NCBI GenBank assembly: GCA_016285355.1
Contig: JAEEQP010000020.1
Location: 3,080-67,079 of the forward strand
Direction of reading: 5' to 3'
DNA: 64,000 bases
Origin: Bacteroidales bacterium
GTDB taxonomy: Bacteria > Bacteroidota > Bacteroidia > Bacteroidales > F082
Each line of letters opens with the position of its first letter. Within the stretch, counting starts at the first letter, position 1. A program made the position numbers and the translations under genes. The notes under the pieces are model-generated. The model saw only the letters and a program-made list of their open reading frames with translations. It made no database searches and was not told the DNA's origin. Shown here piece by piece: positions 54,372 through 61,587 of this stretch.

Positions 54372-54404
54372 TCGCATAAAATCCATCAAACAACACTATT
54401 TACA

Positions 54405-55115
54405 ATGCAGAAATTCAAGGATTTGCTTCATGAAGAGCTCAAAGGCTGGAAACCTTTCGACATCATTTGGCTGGTAACGGTAAGTGTGGTCATCACCGTG
54501 ATGTCCATCCTGTTCAAATACGACAAGACCGACCAATTCTATTGGATTCATATTGTGGCGGCGGCCTGCGGCATCATCAATGTGGTTTTGGGCGGCAAGG
54601 GCAAACTTTCTAATTACCTTTTTGGCTTCATCCATTGCTGCCTGATGATTTACATCACATTGATTTCCAGACTTTATGCCGATTTTGGCGTGACCGTTTA
54701 CAACTTCGTCATGCAGTTTGTGGGCTTCTTCACCTGGGCGAAAAACATGAACAAGGAAACCCACGAGGTGATGAAAATCCACATGAACAACAAATCAAGA
54801 CTGCTTAGCCTTGCAGTCATCATTGTGGGAACCATTGGATTCGGGCTGCTGATGAAATACTTCACCAACGACATTGCGCCTTTCGCCGACTCAGCCAAAG
54901 CCGTGATGCAAGTGGTGGCCATGATTCTGATGGTCAGGATGTTCAGTGAGCAATGGTGGCTCTGGATTGCCATCAACTGTGTCAGCATCTTCATGTACAT
55001 CAAGGCGGGCAACTTCCCCATCACGATAATGTATGTCGTTTATCTCGTCAATTCCATCATTATGTGCGTGCGTTGGGAAAAAGAAGCCATTGCCAACGAT
55101 AAACTGCTTAAATGA
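54405..55115 (+). CDS. pnuC: Nicotinamide riboside transporter PnuC
   Basis: 236 residues from ATG 54405 (a longer open frame through the Sel1 genes is spurious). About seven membrane helices; PnuC features include WIHIVAAACGIINVVLGGKG near the start of the core, FGVTVYNFVMQFVGFFTW, and the C-terminal EQWWLWIAINCVSIFMYIK. Imports nicotinamide riboside for NAD synthesis. The last codons overlap the next gene by 4 bp (ATGA). No NAD riboswitch fold is evident in the 66-bp leader. Confidence 0.9.
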   Translation: MQKFKDLLHEELKGWKPFDIIWLVTVSVVITVMSILFKYDKTDQFYWIHIVAAACGIINVVLGGKGKLSNYLFGFIHCCLMIYITLISRLYADFGVTVYNFVMQFVGFFTWAKNMNKETHEVMKIHMNNKSRLLSLAVIIVGTIGFGLLMKYFTNDIAPFADSAKAVMQVVAMILMVRMFSEQWWLWIAINCVSIFMYIKAGNFPITIMYVVYLVNSIIMCVRWEKEAIANDKLLK

Positions 55116-56035
55116 AAGACACACAACGAAATACAAAACTAATTGGGGCACTTGCCGTAGCTTTATCCGCTATGCTTTGGGGCGTGGACGGCATTTTGCT
55201 CACGCCGCAGCTTTACAACCTCAACACGGCTTTCGTGGTCTTTGTCATCCACCTCTTCCCTTTTCTGCTGATGAACGTGTTCTTCTTCAGGGAATACCGC
55301 CATCTGAAGACCATGACCCGCTCCGACTTGATTTATTTCCTGCTCATCGCCTTGTTTGGTGGTGCTTTGGGCACTTTGGCTATCGTCAAGTCGCTGTTTT
55401 TGTTGCATTTCAACAATCTGTCCGTCGTGGTACTGCTCCAAAAGCTGCAACCTGTCTTTGCAGTCATTTTGGCGCGCATCATCCTGAAAGAGCAGATTAA
55501 AAAACACTTCGCATTTTGGGCCTGTGTCGCCCTCGTTGGAGGCTATTTCCTCACCTTCGGCTGGTCATTGCCCGATTTCAGCACCGAGGGCATCACCACG
55601 GTTTACGCGGCCTTGCTTTCACTATTAGCAGCATTCTCTTTCGGCAGTTCCACGGTGTTCTCCAAGAAAATCTTGGGCAATTATTCCTTTGTCAGTTCCA
55701 CCTTTTTCCGTTACGGCTTCACCACGCTCATCATGCTGGTCATCGTGCTATTCACAGGCCATCTCGGCGACTTCTCGCAAGTCACACCACGCAACTGGCT
55801 TTTCATCACCCTCATCGGTTTGACCACAGGTTCAGGTGCCATCTTCCTGTATTACTACGGCTTGCGCCACGTAAAAGCCTCATTGTCCACCTTCCTTGAA
55901 TTGATGTATCCCATCACCGCCGTGGTGTTGGATTATTTCGTCAACGGCACAAAGTATTCGCCAGTGCAATGGATTGCCGCTTTTGTGATGTTATTTGCGA
56001 TTGTAATGTTAAATGTTGATACTGAAAAGAAATAA
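55112..56035 (+). CDS. EamA-family (DMT) permease
   Basis: 307 residues with ten hydrophobic segments arranged as two five-helix EamA repeats; the second repeat starts near AAFSFGSSTVFSKK, and each repeat ends in a KLQPVFAVILARIIL / ELMYPITAVVLDYFV motif typical of the family. Likely exports or imports small metabolites; the substrate is not predictable. Translationally coupled to pnuC, so perhaps linked to pyridine metabolism, which is inference. Confidence 0.9.
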   Translation: MKDTQRNTKLIGALAVALSAMLWGVDGILLTPQLYNLNTAFVVFVIHLFPFLLMNVFFFREYRHLKTMTRSDLIYFLLIALFGGALGTLAIVKSLFLLHFNNLSVVVLLQKLQPVFAVILARIILKEQIKKHFAFWACVALVGGYFLTFGWSLPDFSTEGITTVYAALLSLLAAFSFGSSTVFSKKILGNYSFVSSTFFRYGFTTLIMLVIVLFTGHLGDFSQVTPRNWLFITLIGLTTGSGAIFLYYYGLRHVKASLSTFLELMYPITAVVLDYFVNGTKYSPVQWIAAFVMLFAIVMLNVDTEKK

Positions 56036-56041
56036 TTTGTT

Positions 56042-56049
56042 TATCTTTG
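56042..56049 (+). promoter_or_regulatory. -7 box for the DUF2007 gene
   Basis: TATCTTTG, 24 bp upstream of the ATG at 56074. Confidence 0.6.
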
Positions 56050-56073
56050 CAGCATCACCAAAAAAGTAATGCC

Positions 56074-56316
56074 ATGGACAACGAAATCAAAAGAGTTTAT
56101 TCCGGCTCAGTAATCAATGCGGAATACATTGGCAGCGTGCTGGCAAACAACGGCATCCAGTTTCTCGTCCGTAACTTCCAAGAGGAAAGCCTATGTGCCG
56201 GCTGGGCAGCTAATGTCATCAAAGGCGAGGCCTCGGTTTATGTCTTCGATAAAGACTACGATAGGGCCATGCTGCTTTTGGATGAGATTAATGCTGCGGA
56301 TTTGGAGGGAGAATAA
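56074..56316 (+). CDS. DUF2007 putative signal-transducing protein
   Basis: 80 residues. The family pattern is present: an N-terminal VYSGSVINAEYIGSVLANNGI helix, a central strand and the YVFDKDYDRAMLLLDEI end with acidic pairs. Small ACT/PII-like proteins of this type are thought to bind ligands. Short leader, no visible partner. Confidence 0.85.
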   Translation: MDNEIKRVYSGSVINAEYIGSVLANNGIQFLVRNFQEESLCAGWAANVIKGEASVYVFDKDYDRAMLLLDEINAADLEGE

Positions 56317-56366
56317 AAACAAGGCTTCAGAAAGTTTATCATCCCTGCGCTGGTATGTGTAGGCTT

Positions 56367-56435
56367 TGAAGCCATGTCATCCCTGCGCTGAACCGCGCGG
56401 TGGCATGGGATCTATAGCTTCAAAAGCCGTCTATC
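56367..56435. repeat. Element family member 2 (imperfect)
   Basis: GGCTTTGAAGCCATGTCATCCC on the left and GGGATCTATAGCTTCAAAAGCC on the right form an imperfect dyad around CGCGCGGTGGCATG. The GGGATCTATAG and ATGTCATCC blocks match the 51469 element in inverse order. Confidence 0.6.
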
Positions 56436-56457
56436 AAGGTTGCTGTTTACCAATAAC

Positions 56458-56512
56458 GCCTCCCATAGATTCCCTCTCACGTACATGCCTTTGCAGGAAT
56501 GACATGGGAGGC
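56458..56512. repeat. Element family member 3
   Basis: GCCTCCCAT (56458-56466) and ATGGGAGGC (56504-56512) enclose AGATTCC...GGAATGAC. Same core as the terminator hairpin at 51469-51515, here with a longer loop. Confidence 0.75.
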
Positions 56513-56546
56513 TTGTACAATAGGAACCATAAAAGTTGACATCTAC

Positions 56547-56619
56547 GTGTATATTCTTAAAATACACGATTTTTATTAAAAAGTGTATTTTTATAGAATT
56601 TTTACACTAAAAAATGTAA
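56547..56619. promoter_or_regulatory. Operator-like GTGTA/TACAC array
   Basis: GTGTAT (56547) - ATACAC (56562), ATACAC - GTGTAT (56583), then TTACA (56602) and TGTAA (56615) give nested inverted repeats just upstream of the -7 box. This is the expected layout for autoregulation by the HTH antitoxin encoded next. Confidence 0.6.
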
Positions 56620-56637
56620 TTTTCCCAGAATTGTTTG

Positions 56638-56645
56638 TATCTTTG
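56638..56645 (+). promoter_or_regulatory. -7 box for the toxin remnant/SocA antitoxin locus
   Basis: TATCTTTG, 20 bp upstream of the small frame at 56666. Confidence 0.65.
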
Positions 56646-56665
56646 CAACGCAAATACAAGCATTT

Positions 56666-56731
56666 ATGATTAAAACAAAACAAGAAGTCGAGGCTTTTCT
56701 TGGTCAGTTTGGCATCAAGTTCGATGTTTGA
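56666..56731 (+). pseudogene. 21-residue toxin N-terminal remnant
   Basis: MIKTKQEVEAFLGQFGIKFDV then TGA. The helix TKQEVEAFLGQF looks like the first helix of the short toxins normally encoded just before this type of MqsA/SocA-like antitoxin, which then run on for about 80 more residues. The frame keeps the promoter and position of the toxin, but the body is deleted. Could be a leader peptide instead. Confidence 0.45.
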
Positions 56732-56743
56732 ATTATGCATTCA

Positions 56744-56752
56744 AAAAGGAGG
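56744..56752 (+). promoter_or_regulatory. Strong Shine-Dalgarno of the SocA antitoxin gene
   Basis: AAAAGGAGG 6 bp before the ATG at 56759, a near-perfect anti-16S match that is rare in this genome, where most starts lack one. It decides the start at 56759 over the upstream ATG at 56735. Confidence 0.75.
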
Positions 56753-56758
56753 AATAAC

Positions 56759-57754
56759 ATGGAAAAGTATGTCGAGATAAGAAGCCCATTTACTGGCGGA
56801 AAAGTAAAGGAAATCAGCACCGTGGAAGAGCACGAATTCCGAAAAGAGCGGTTTTCGGTTCATGTTCGCTATTATGTCTGCGAAGATACCGGCGATCGGT
56901 TTACGACAACGGAGCAAGATGAGCTTCTGTTCAACGAACTCTATTCCCAATATCGCGTAAACCACGGCATCCCTTTTCCAGAAGAAATCAAGAGCATCAG
57001 GCTACATTACGGCTTGAATTACCAACAAATTACCAAGATTCTCGGTTTCGGCGTCAATCAGTATGCGCAATACGAAAAGGGCCAGATGCCTTCAGAATCC
57101 AACGGCAAGTTGCTATCGGCTGCCATGAATCGCCAGTTTATGCTTCATTTATTGGAAGACAGCCGTGCCGAATTCGATGAAACTGAATACAACAAGGTGC
57201 ATCAATCCATATTGGCATCGGAAGCCAAGCCCGAAAACGAAGCACAAAAGCGGCTCATCTATCGCGACATCCGTCGTTCCGTTTACAATGGCTTTGGCCA
57301 ATTAAATGTCGAAAAGGTTTCCGAAATGGCCAAGTTTTTCATTTATAAAGAAGGCGGTCTGTTTCCCACCAAACTCAACAAGGAAATGTTCTATGCTGAT
57401 TTCCTGCACTACAAGCTGCACGGCCAATCCATCAGCGGGCTACAGTACCAGGCCATCCAATATGGTCCCGTCCCAGTCCATTACGACACCATCTACGACA
57501 ACATTGACGGCATCAGCAAGGAGATTGTTGTGGCACACGACATGGAAAGCACACGTTTGAGTTGTAGTTCTTGCGACACTAGCGTATTTAGTGAACAAGA
57601 ACTAAAAACGCTTAATGACGTTTTGGCCAAAATCCAGCCCATGAGCACACAAGAGGTGATAGACAAAAGCCATTTGGAAGACGCTTGGAAACATTACCGC
57701 GGTGGGAATCAGTTGATTCCTTTTTCTGAGGCGTTTTCGCTGGTGTTGGCGTGA
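56759..57754 (+). CDS. MqsA-like HTH plus SocA/Panacea (DUF4065) antitoxin
   Basis: 331 residues. N-terminal MqsA-like module (EKYVEIRSPFTGGKVKEI, FRKERFSVHVRYYVCEDTGD) without the zinc-binding CxxC pairs, an HTH (GLNYQQITKILGFGVNQYAQYEKG, residues about 90-113) and a C-terminal Panacea/SocA domain (KFFIYKEGG, LNKEMFYADFLHYKLHGQ, ISGLQYQAIQYGPVPVHYD). Panacea antitoxins block a wide range of toxins, so a cognate toxin is expected; only the 21-codon remnant stands upstream. The 48 bp encoding the C-terminal NQLIPFSEAFSLVLA recur at 58585-58632. Confidence 0.85.
   Translation: MEKYVEIRSPFTGGKVKEISTVEEHEFRKERFSVHVRYYVCEDTGDRFTTTEQDELLFNELYSQYRVNHGIPFPEEIKSIRLHYGLNYQQITKILGFGVNQYAQYEKGQMPSESNGKLLSAAMNRQFMLHLLEDSRAEFDETEYNKVHQSILASEAKPENEAQKRLIYRDIRRSVYNGFGQLNVEKVSEMAKFFIYKEGGLFPTKLNKEMFYADFLHYKLHGQSISGLQYQAIQYGPVPVHYDTIYDNIDGISKEIVVAHDMESTRLSCSSCDTSVFSEQELKTLNDVLAKIQPMSTQEVIDKSHLEDAWKHYRGGNQLIPFSEAFSLVLA
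57707..57754 (+). repeat. 48-bp duplicated antitoxin 3' end, copy 1
   Basis: The last 15 codons plus stop of the SocA-type antitoxin gene (AATCAGTTGATTCC...GTGA). 42 of 48 bases match copy 2 at 58585-58632 without gaps. Confidence 0.85.
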
Positions 57755-57782
57755 CAACACTTTGGAATCGGGAGGTGAAGCC

Positions 57783-58229
57783 CTATAACAAATCCAAAAA
57801 TTCCTGTGGAGTCACCACCTTAACCGGGGATTTGGCATTCACATCAAAATCCCTTTCGTTAAAGGTGATAAGTAATGTACAGCCTTCTTTCAAGGCCGCC
57901 TGATACTGACAACTGTCTTCAAGATCAGAAAACGCCTTATCGTCAATACTGCGCAAGAGCGAATCTCTGTCGTGTTCTGCCACTTGAAACTTATTCAATA
58001 CTTGTTTCATAATCGAGCGTAGTGCATCAATTCTGTAAGGCTTCTTCAAATCCATAACCTTCCGAAGATAGTTATCTACTGTATAAAGCATCCCATAGAA
58101 CCCTCCAACGGTCAGATACATCTCGTGATTCCCTATTGAAAGCATCGACAAACTTCTCTTAGCTAAATCCATCTGCTCTCTTTGTAGAATCACCTCAAGA
58201 ATCACATTCGTGTCAACCAGCACCTTCAT
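57783..58229 (-). CDS. PIN-domain toxin
   Basis: 148 residues. PIN fold start MKVLVDTNVILEVIL (Asp6 and Glu12), later acidic residues in FSDLEDSCQYQAAL and the C-terminal NERDFD...VVTPQEFL. VapC-like RNases cut tRNA or mRNA. Its start overlaps the antitoxin stop (ATGA at 58226), the usual vapBC order on the minus strand. All four acidic residues appear present, so likely functional. Confidence 0.88.
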   Translation of the reverse strand: MKVLVDTNVILEVILQREQMDLAKRSLSMLSIGNHEMYLTVGGFYGMLYTVDNYLRKVMDLKKPYRIDALRSIMKQVLNKFQVAEHDRDSLLRSIDDKAFSDLEDSCQYQAALKEGCTLLITFNERDFDVNAKSPVKVVTPQEFLDLL

Positions 58230-58537
58230 ATTCCATACTTTTCACTCAAATACTCATCACGAAGCTCCTCCGCAGAATATACCGATGGCTTCAAAATTCC
58301 ACCCAGTTTGAATAAACCGTCAGGGTCATTTTCGAGGGACTTCAATTGCTCCACGATTTCCTTGTCATGATTCGACACGCTAGAGTCTGCATATTGAGCC
58401 GCATAGCTTAGCAAAGCTTCATGAAGAAACTTCTCAAGCCATGCCTGAACTGCAACATCTCTGCCAATGTGGGGTCTGACTTCCTCAATCAATGCATCGT
58501 CTATTGCGATATTATACCTGCACATACGCCTAATCAT
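58226..58537 (-). CDS. RHH-like antitoxin partner of the PIN toxin
   Basis: 103 residues (or 99 from ATG 58525, MCRYNIAIDDALIEEVRP). The N-terminal beta-helix-helix with RYNIAIDDALI fits a ribbon-helix-helix DNA-binding fold; the C-terminal half (DPDGLFKLGGILKPSVYSAEELRDEYL) would wrap the toxin. A -7 box lies at 58551-58558. Forms a vapBC-like operon with the PIN gene. Confidence 0.8.
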   Translation of the reverse strand: MIRRMCRYNIAIDDALIEEVRPHIGRDVAVQAWLEKFLHEALLSYAAQYADSSVSNHDKEIVEQLKSLENDPDGLFKLGGILKPSVYSAEELRDEYLSEKYGI

Positions 58538-58550
58538 TTATTTCTGAGTG

Positions 58551-58558
58551 CAAAAATA
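58551..58558 (-). promoter_or_regulatory. -7 box for the PIN toxin-antitoxin operon
   Basis: Minus strand TATTTTTG, 14 bp upstream of the first possible ATG (58537) and 26 bp from the second. Confidence 0.6.
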
Positions 58559-58584
58559 CATAATTTCCCTCAAACCGCAACTGC

Positions 58585-58632
58585 AATCAGCTTATTCCTT
58601 ATTCTGAGGCGTTTTCGCTGGTTTTTGTGTGA
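58585..58632 (+). repeat. 48-bp duplicated antitoxin 3' end, copy 2
   Basis: Reads NQLIPYSEAFSLVFV-stop in the plus frame, a second end of the SocA-type gene with no gene attached. It is the right border of the PIN operon, which therefore lies between two copies of the same gene end. Confidence 0.85.
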
Positions 58633-58661
58633 CATTAACACCTTAAATCATAAAAACTCCA

Positions 58662-59246
58662 TCAAATGATTTCCGTAACAATGCCAAGTTTAAAGGCTTC
58701 GTCTGCCGTAAGAAACCAATCCTTGCGATTTTGAATTACATCATTGAGTTGTGTATCCGTAATGTTGGTCTTTTCCTTAATAATTCGAAAAAGCATGTCG
58801 TTAATGCGTGAGGCTTCGGCAACCGTATCTTCCATTTCTCGCAATGAGCCAATGGATATACCTTGAACTTGATGAATCATGAAAGTTGTGTTACGATAGG
58901 CCTTGCGGACTTTAGAGCCAAGCGCTACAACGATGCCCATCGACATGATTTTGCCTGTGCAAATCACTTCTATTGGCGTTAGTGAAGCTTCAATCACATC
59001 ATGGAGAGCCATTCCATCATAACAAGTTCCTCCACCAGTGGAAAGGTAAAACCTAATTGGCGTTAGAAGTACAGCCGTGGGCTCTTGGTGATTTTCAATC
59101 GCCCATTGACGGCACTTCTCTGAATAATCAAGGTCGTTTGCGTTGATTTTTGCAATATCCTTGATGGCGGCCTCAACCGTTGTGTTTTTGATTTCACCAA
59201 AGAAGGTGATTATCTTTTCTTTGGGTTCTAATTGTTTGATTTCCAT
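58662..59246 (-). CDS. Divergent ClpP-like serine protease
   Basis: 194 residues. ClpP/crotonase fold: PIRFYLSTGGGTCYDGMALH in place of the usual PI-x-x-x-I-x-SPGG, Ser102 in GKIMSMGIVVALGS, His125 in TFMIHQVQG and Asp176 in NRKDWFLTADEAFKLGIV; the triad is intact. The chain is short of a transit or N-terminal loop for ClpX docking (starts MEIKQLEPKEKIITFFGEI), so association with standard Clp ATPases is uncertain. No Clp ATPase is in the window. Last gene of an eight-gene minus-strand operon; 19 bp after the phosphoesterase gene. Confidence 0.85.
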   Translation of the reverse strand: MEIKQLEPKEKIITFFGEIKNTTVEAAIKDIAKINANDLDYSEKCRQWAIENHQEPTAVLLTPIRFYLSTGGGTCYDGMALHDVIEASLTPIEVICTGKIMSMGIVVALGSKVRKAYRNTTFMIHQVQGISIGSLREMEDTVAEASRINDMLFRIIKEKTNITDTQLNDVIQNRKDWFLTADEAFKLGIVTEII

Positions 59247-59265
59247 TAAATTTAAAAAGTATATT

Positions 59266-59847
59266 TCAAATTGTTAGTAACGCATAACGACCGTATTTGC
59301 CTCCAGCGGCGTTTGAAAACCGCACTCTACGAAACACCTCATAGGTGTCTTTGGTATGGTGCAGATGTCCGAAAAGATGATATTTCGGTCTTACATCCAT
59401 TACACGTTTGTAAAGAGTATAGTCGCCATAATTGATGCCGTCCTGTTCATCGAGAATGCCTAATGGAGGTTGATGCGTAAGCAGCACATCCGTGTCAGCA
59501 GGGATGCGGCCAAACAGCTCAGGGAAGTTGCCGTCAAGGTCGTCCTGCAAAAACATAGGCACACCGTAAAACTTGATGCCGTCAATGGTGATGCTGTCAT
59601 TGCAGAGATAATGTACATTGTCTGGCAAGCCTTCAATGTTGGCACCATATAGGCAGTTGTCGTGATTCCCTGCAATGAAGATCTTGTGAGCATAGGACAG
59701 GCCGCTAAACCATTCGATGAAGTCCTTGACTTCCTCTTCGGTGCCATCCTCAGTGATGTCACCGGTATGCACAATGACATCGGCATTAGGCAAATCTTTC
59801 AGAATCTGATGCTTGCCGTGAGTATCAGAGATATGTAGTATTTTCAT
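59266..59847 (-). CDS. Calcineurin-like metallophosphoesterase
   Basis: 193 residues with all motifs: SDTHG (Asp8, His10), GDIT (Asp30), GNHDN, LLTHQPPLG and FGHLHHT. Family members hydrolyse phosphodiesters or phosphomonoesters with two metals. Single domain, similar to YfcE/MPP-type proteins. It ends 19 bp before the ClpP-like gene and starts 2 bp after the nuclease-like gene, so the operon is tight. Confidence 0.93.
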   Translation of the reverse strand: MKILHISDTHGKHQILKDLPNADVIVHTGDITEDGTEEEVKDFIEWFSGLSYAHKIFIAGNHDNCLYGANIEGLPDNVHYLCNDSITIDGIKFYGVPMFLQDDLDGNFPELFGRIPADTDVLLTHQPPLGILDEQDGINYGDYTLYKRVMDVRPKYHLFGHLHHTKDTYEVFRRVRFSNAAGGKYGRYALLTI

Positions 59848-59849
59848 GT

Positions 59850-61139
59850 TTATTCCTTTGTGTTAGTTAAATCTATTGTAGTTTCGTCAGTGACAGCGAG
59901 AACGGTATAACTTTGGAAAAGCTTTTTATATTTTTCGGGCATTTCCGTGTGTATGGGAACGATGCATTTCGGCTGAACATGCTCGACAATCTTTTGTAGC
60001 GATGCCACGTCAGCATGGCCGCTGGTGTGGATGTCAGGCAGTTTCTGCCTAAGCTCTGGCTTATCTTCAATCCAAGCCTTCAAGCGATTGATTTCACTTT
60101 TGTCTTGCTCCCAGTATTGCGCCCAAATAGAATTGGTCAGACAAACCTTAGTCTTCGAGATGTACCTGTTAAGGTCGCCAATAAGTTTAGGGCGATATAG
60201 CAGCACATATTTTGAAGGATTCACAGGTAAATCCGTTTGGTCTAATTTCGTTGCCCCTCTACGCAGGTCAAGGACCAATTGCCTGTCTTTCTCAATCATC
60301 CAATTGGTAAACGACCATGGGAAATAAATCTCCAAACTTGGGAATGTTTTGTTTGGAATGCTTTGCCGATTCTGATGAGCAAGCTCCAAGGCATACGCAG
60401 CGTAGGGGTCTACACCTAAAACGCGGTTGGTTCTGACACAAGCCTTATACAATGCAACGATCCTATCGATGTTTTGAGAAGAGCACCACACCAGATGCAG
60501 ACTATCCGGATTGGATGAGAATTGTTTGACAAACTCATTCTCAATGGCCGTTTCCGTCTTTTGCCTAACGCCTCTGCCCAAATTAGTGCCTTCCAAAAAG
60601 AGATAATCCACGTTTTGAGGAAGGTTTTTGTATAGCACACCTTTCTTCCCGTGCAGCCTGATGTCACCGCTATAAAGGATACGTTTCCCACATACTTCAA
60701 AGAGGAACGCACATGCCCCAAAAGCTGAATGGTCAACGTCGAATTTCGTGACACGAAAGTCTTTGATAGTCACCGTGTCTTCGATGGGATGAATGTCCAG
60801 ATACTCCGTAAGGTCTTCGCCAAACATCCCTGATATTTTCATCAGCTCAGCGGTTTCCTTCGTGGCGGATACCTTGGTGCCTTGTGGAGCCTCATTGAGC
60901 AGCCCATAATGGTCTGCATGGTAGTGGCTGAGGAAGACAGCGTCGCAGTTTTTAAGCCATGTTTGTGCATTCTCTCGAATCTCATTTTGGGTCTCTACGT
61001 CTTGCTCATCGTAATCCAAGGGCAAGCCGCAGTCGATAAGTATCCTGGCATTGCGTGTCGCCAGCTCCACGCAGTTTCCTCCGATTTGATGGGAACCACG
61101 ATGGATGATAAACTCTATATTGTTTTGACTATTCTCCAT
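59850..61139 (-). CDS. Metallo-beta-lactamase/beta-CASP ribonuclease-like protein
   Basis: 429 residues. HRGSHQIGGNCVEL start, HxHxDH zinc motif SHYHADHYG (His72, His74, Asp76, His77), VDHSAFGA, YSGDIRLHG, and the beta-CASP region ending in HTSGHAD and IVPIHTEMPEKY. This set fits an RNase J/CPSF-type exo- or endonuclease rather than a small-molecule lactamase. It is shorter than RNase J (about 550 aa) and lacks its C-terminal domain. It starts 9 bp downstream of the GyrA-like gene. Probably an RNA- or DNA-processing enzyme with a special target. Confidence 0.85.
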   Translation of the reverse strand: MENSQNNIEFIIHRGSHQIGGNCVELATRNARILIDCGLPLDYDEQDVETQNEIRENAQTWLKNCDAVFLSHYHADHYGLLNEAPQGTKVSATKETAELMKISGMFGEDLTEYLDIHPIEDTVTIKDFRVTKFDVDHSAFGACAFLFEVCGKRILYSGDIRLHGKKGVLYKNLPQNVDYLFLEGTNLGRGVRQKTETAIENEFVKQFSSNPDSLHLVWCSSQNIDRIVALYKACVRTNRVLGVDPYAAYALELAHQNRQSIPNKTFPSLEIYFPWSFTNWMIEKDRQLVLDLRRGATKLDQTDLPVNPSKYVLLYRPKLIGDLNRYISKTKVCLTNSIWAQYWEQDKSEINRLKAWIEDKPELRQKLPDIHTSGHADVASLQKIVEHVQPKCIVPIHTEMPEKYKKLFQSYTVLAVTDETTIDLTNTKE

Positions 61140-61148
61140 ATTTTACCC

Positions 61149-61508
61149 TCATTGTTTGTTGTTTGAATCACTAATTGCTTGAAATAAAGCATCTTTCAAA
61201 TCCAATTTTAGGATTTCACGGATGTCTTTTAGATAATGGTCAATCATATTCCGCAGCCTTTTCGCGTCAAGTATCCAATGCAATTCAGTGATTGAAGTGT
61301 TAAGGATGTAATTTGCCGTGTCTGGGCTTATATTGAACTCCTTTGTTAGACTGCTTTGTGCGTTGTTTTCATCACTGCGTCTGACGACAGCGATGAGCTC
61401 ATCCACCTTTATGCTGTCGCTGCTTCGTTGCAGTTTTTCAAGTTCTATCAAGATGCGCAAATGCTTCGCAAGCGCTCGACAAATGTCGCCGAAATTATCG
61501 GCGATCAA
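61149..61508 (-). CDS. Small protein resembling the GyrA/ParC coiled-coil region
   Basis: 119 residues if read from TTG 61508. Residues 36-100 follow the GyrA/ParC pattern: KVDELIAVVRRSDENNAQSSL aligns with the I-DEVIALIR-s-d---A---L segment, FNISPDTANYILNTSITELH with the F-LSE-QA-AIL-MRL-RL motif, and DAKRLRNMIDHYLKDIREIL with the E-EKI--EY-EL---I--L--IL coiled coil. The breakage-reunion tyrosine domain and the beta-pinwheel are absent, so it cannot be a topoisomerase. Upstream, an in-frame ATG at 61574 (MNIRLAQQ) is followed by TAA at 61548-61550, so the true 5' end may be damaged. Similarity was judged by eye only. Confidence 0.5.
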   Translation of the reverse strand: MIADNFGDICRALAKHLRILIELEKLQRSSDSIKVDELIAVVRRSDENNAQSSLTKEFNISPDTANYILNTSITELHWILDAKRLRNMIDHYLKDIREILKLDLKDALFQAISDSNNKQ

Positions 61509-61587
61509 TTTGTCGAAATCAGTTTCAATGGATAGCAGCGTTCCGTCTTATTGTTGGGCTAGTCTTATGTTCATAGTAGTTGTCTTT

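Larger units (their letters stand above)
56317..56665. other. Gene-free stretch with palindromic elements and operator-like half sites
   Basis: About 350 bp with no gene. The left half (56340-56512) holds two copies of the CCCATAGATTCC/GGAATGACATGGG element family; the right half holds a series of GTGTA/TACAC half sites and the promoter of the antitoxin locus. Confidence 0.75.

Noticed and set aside
54144..54404. Extended pnuC start
   Set aside because: Runs through the second Sel1 gene; the -7 box at 54364 fits ATG 54405.
54340..54404. NAD or other riboswitch upstream of pnuC
   Set aside because: Only about 33 bp from -7 box to ATG, too short for a known aptamer plus expression platform.
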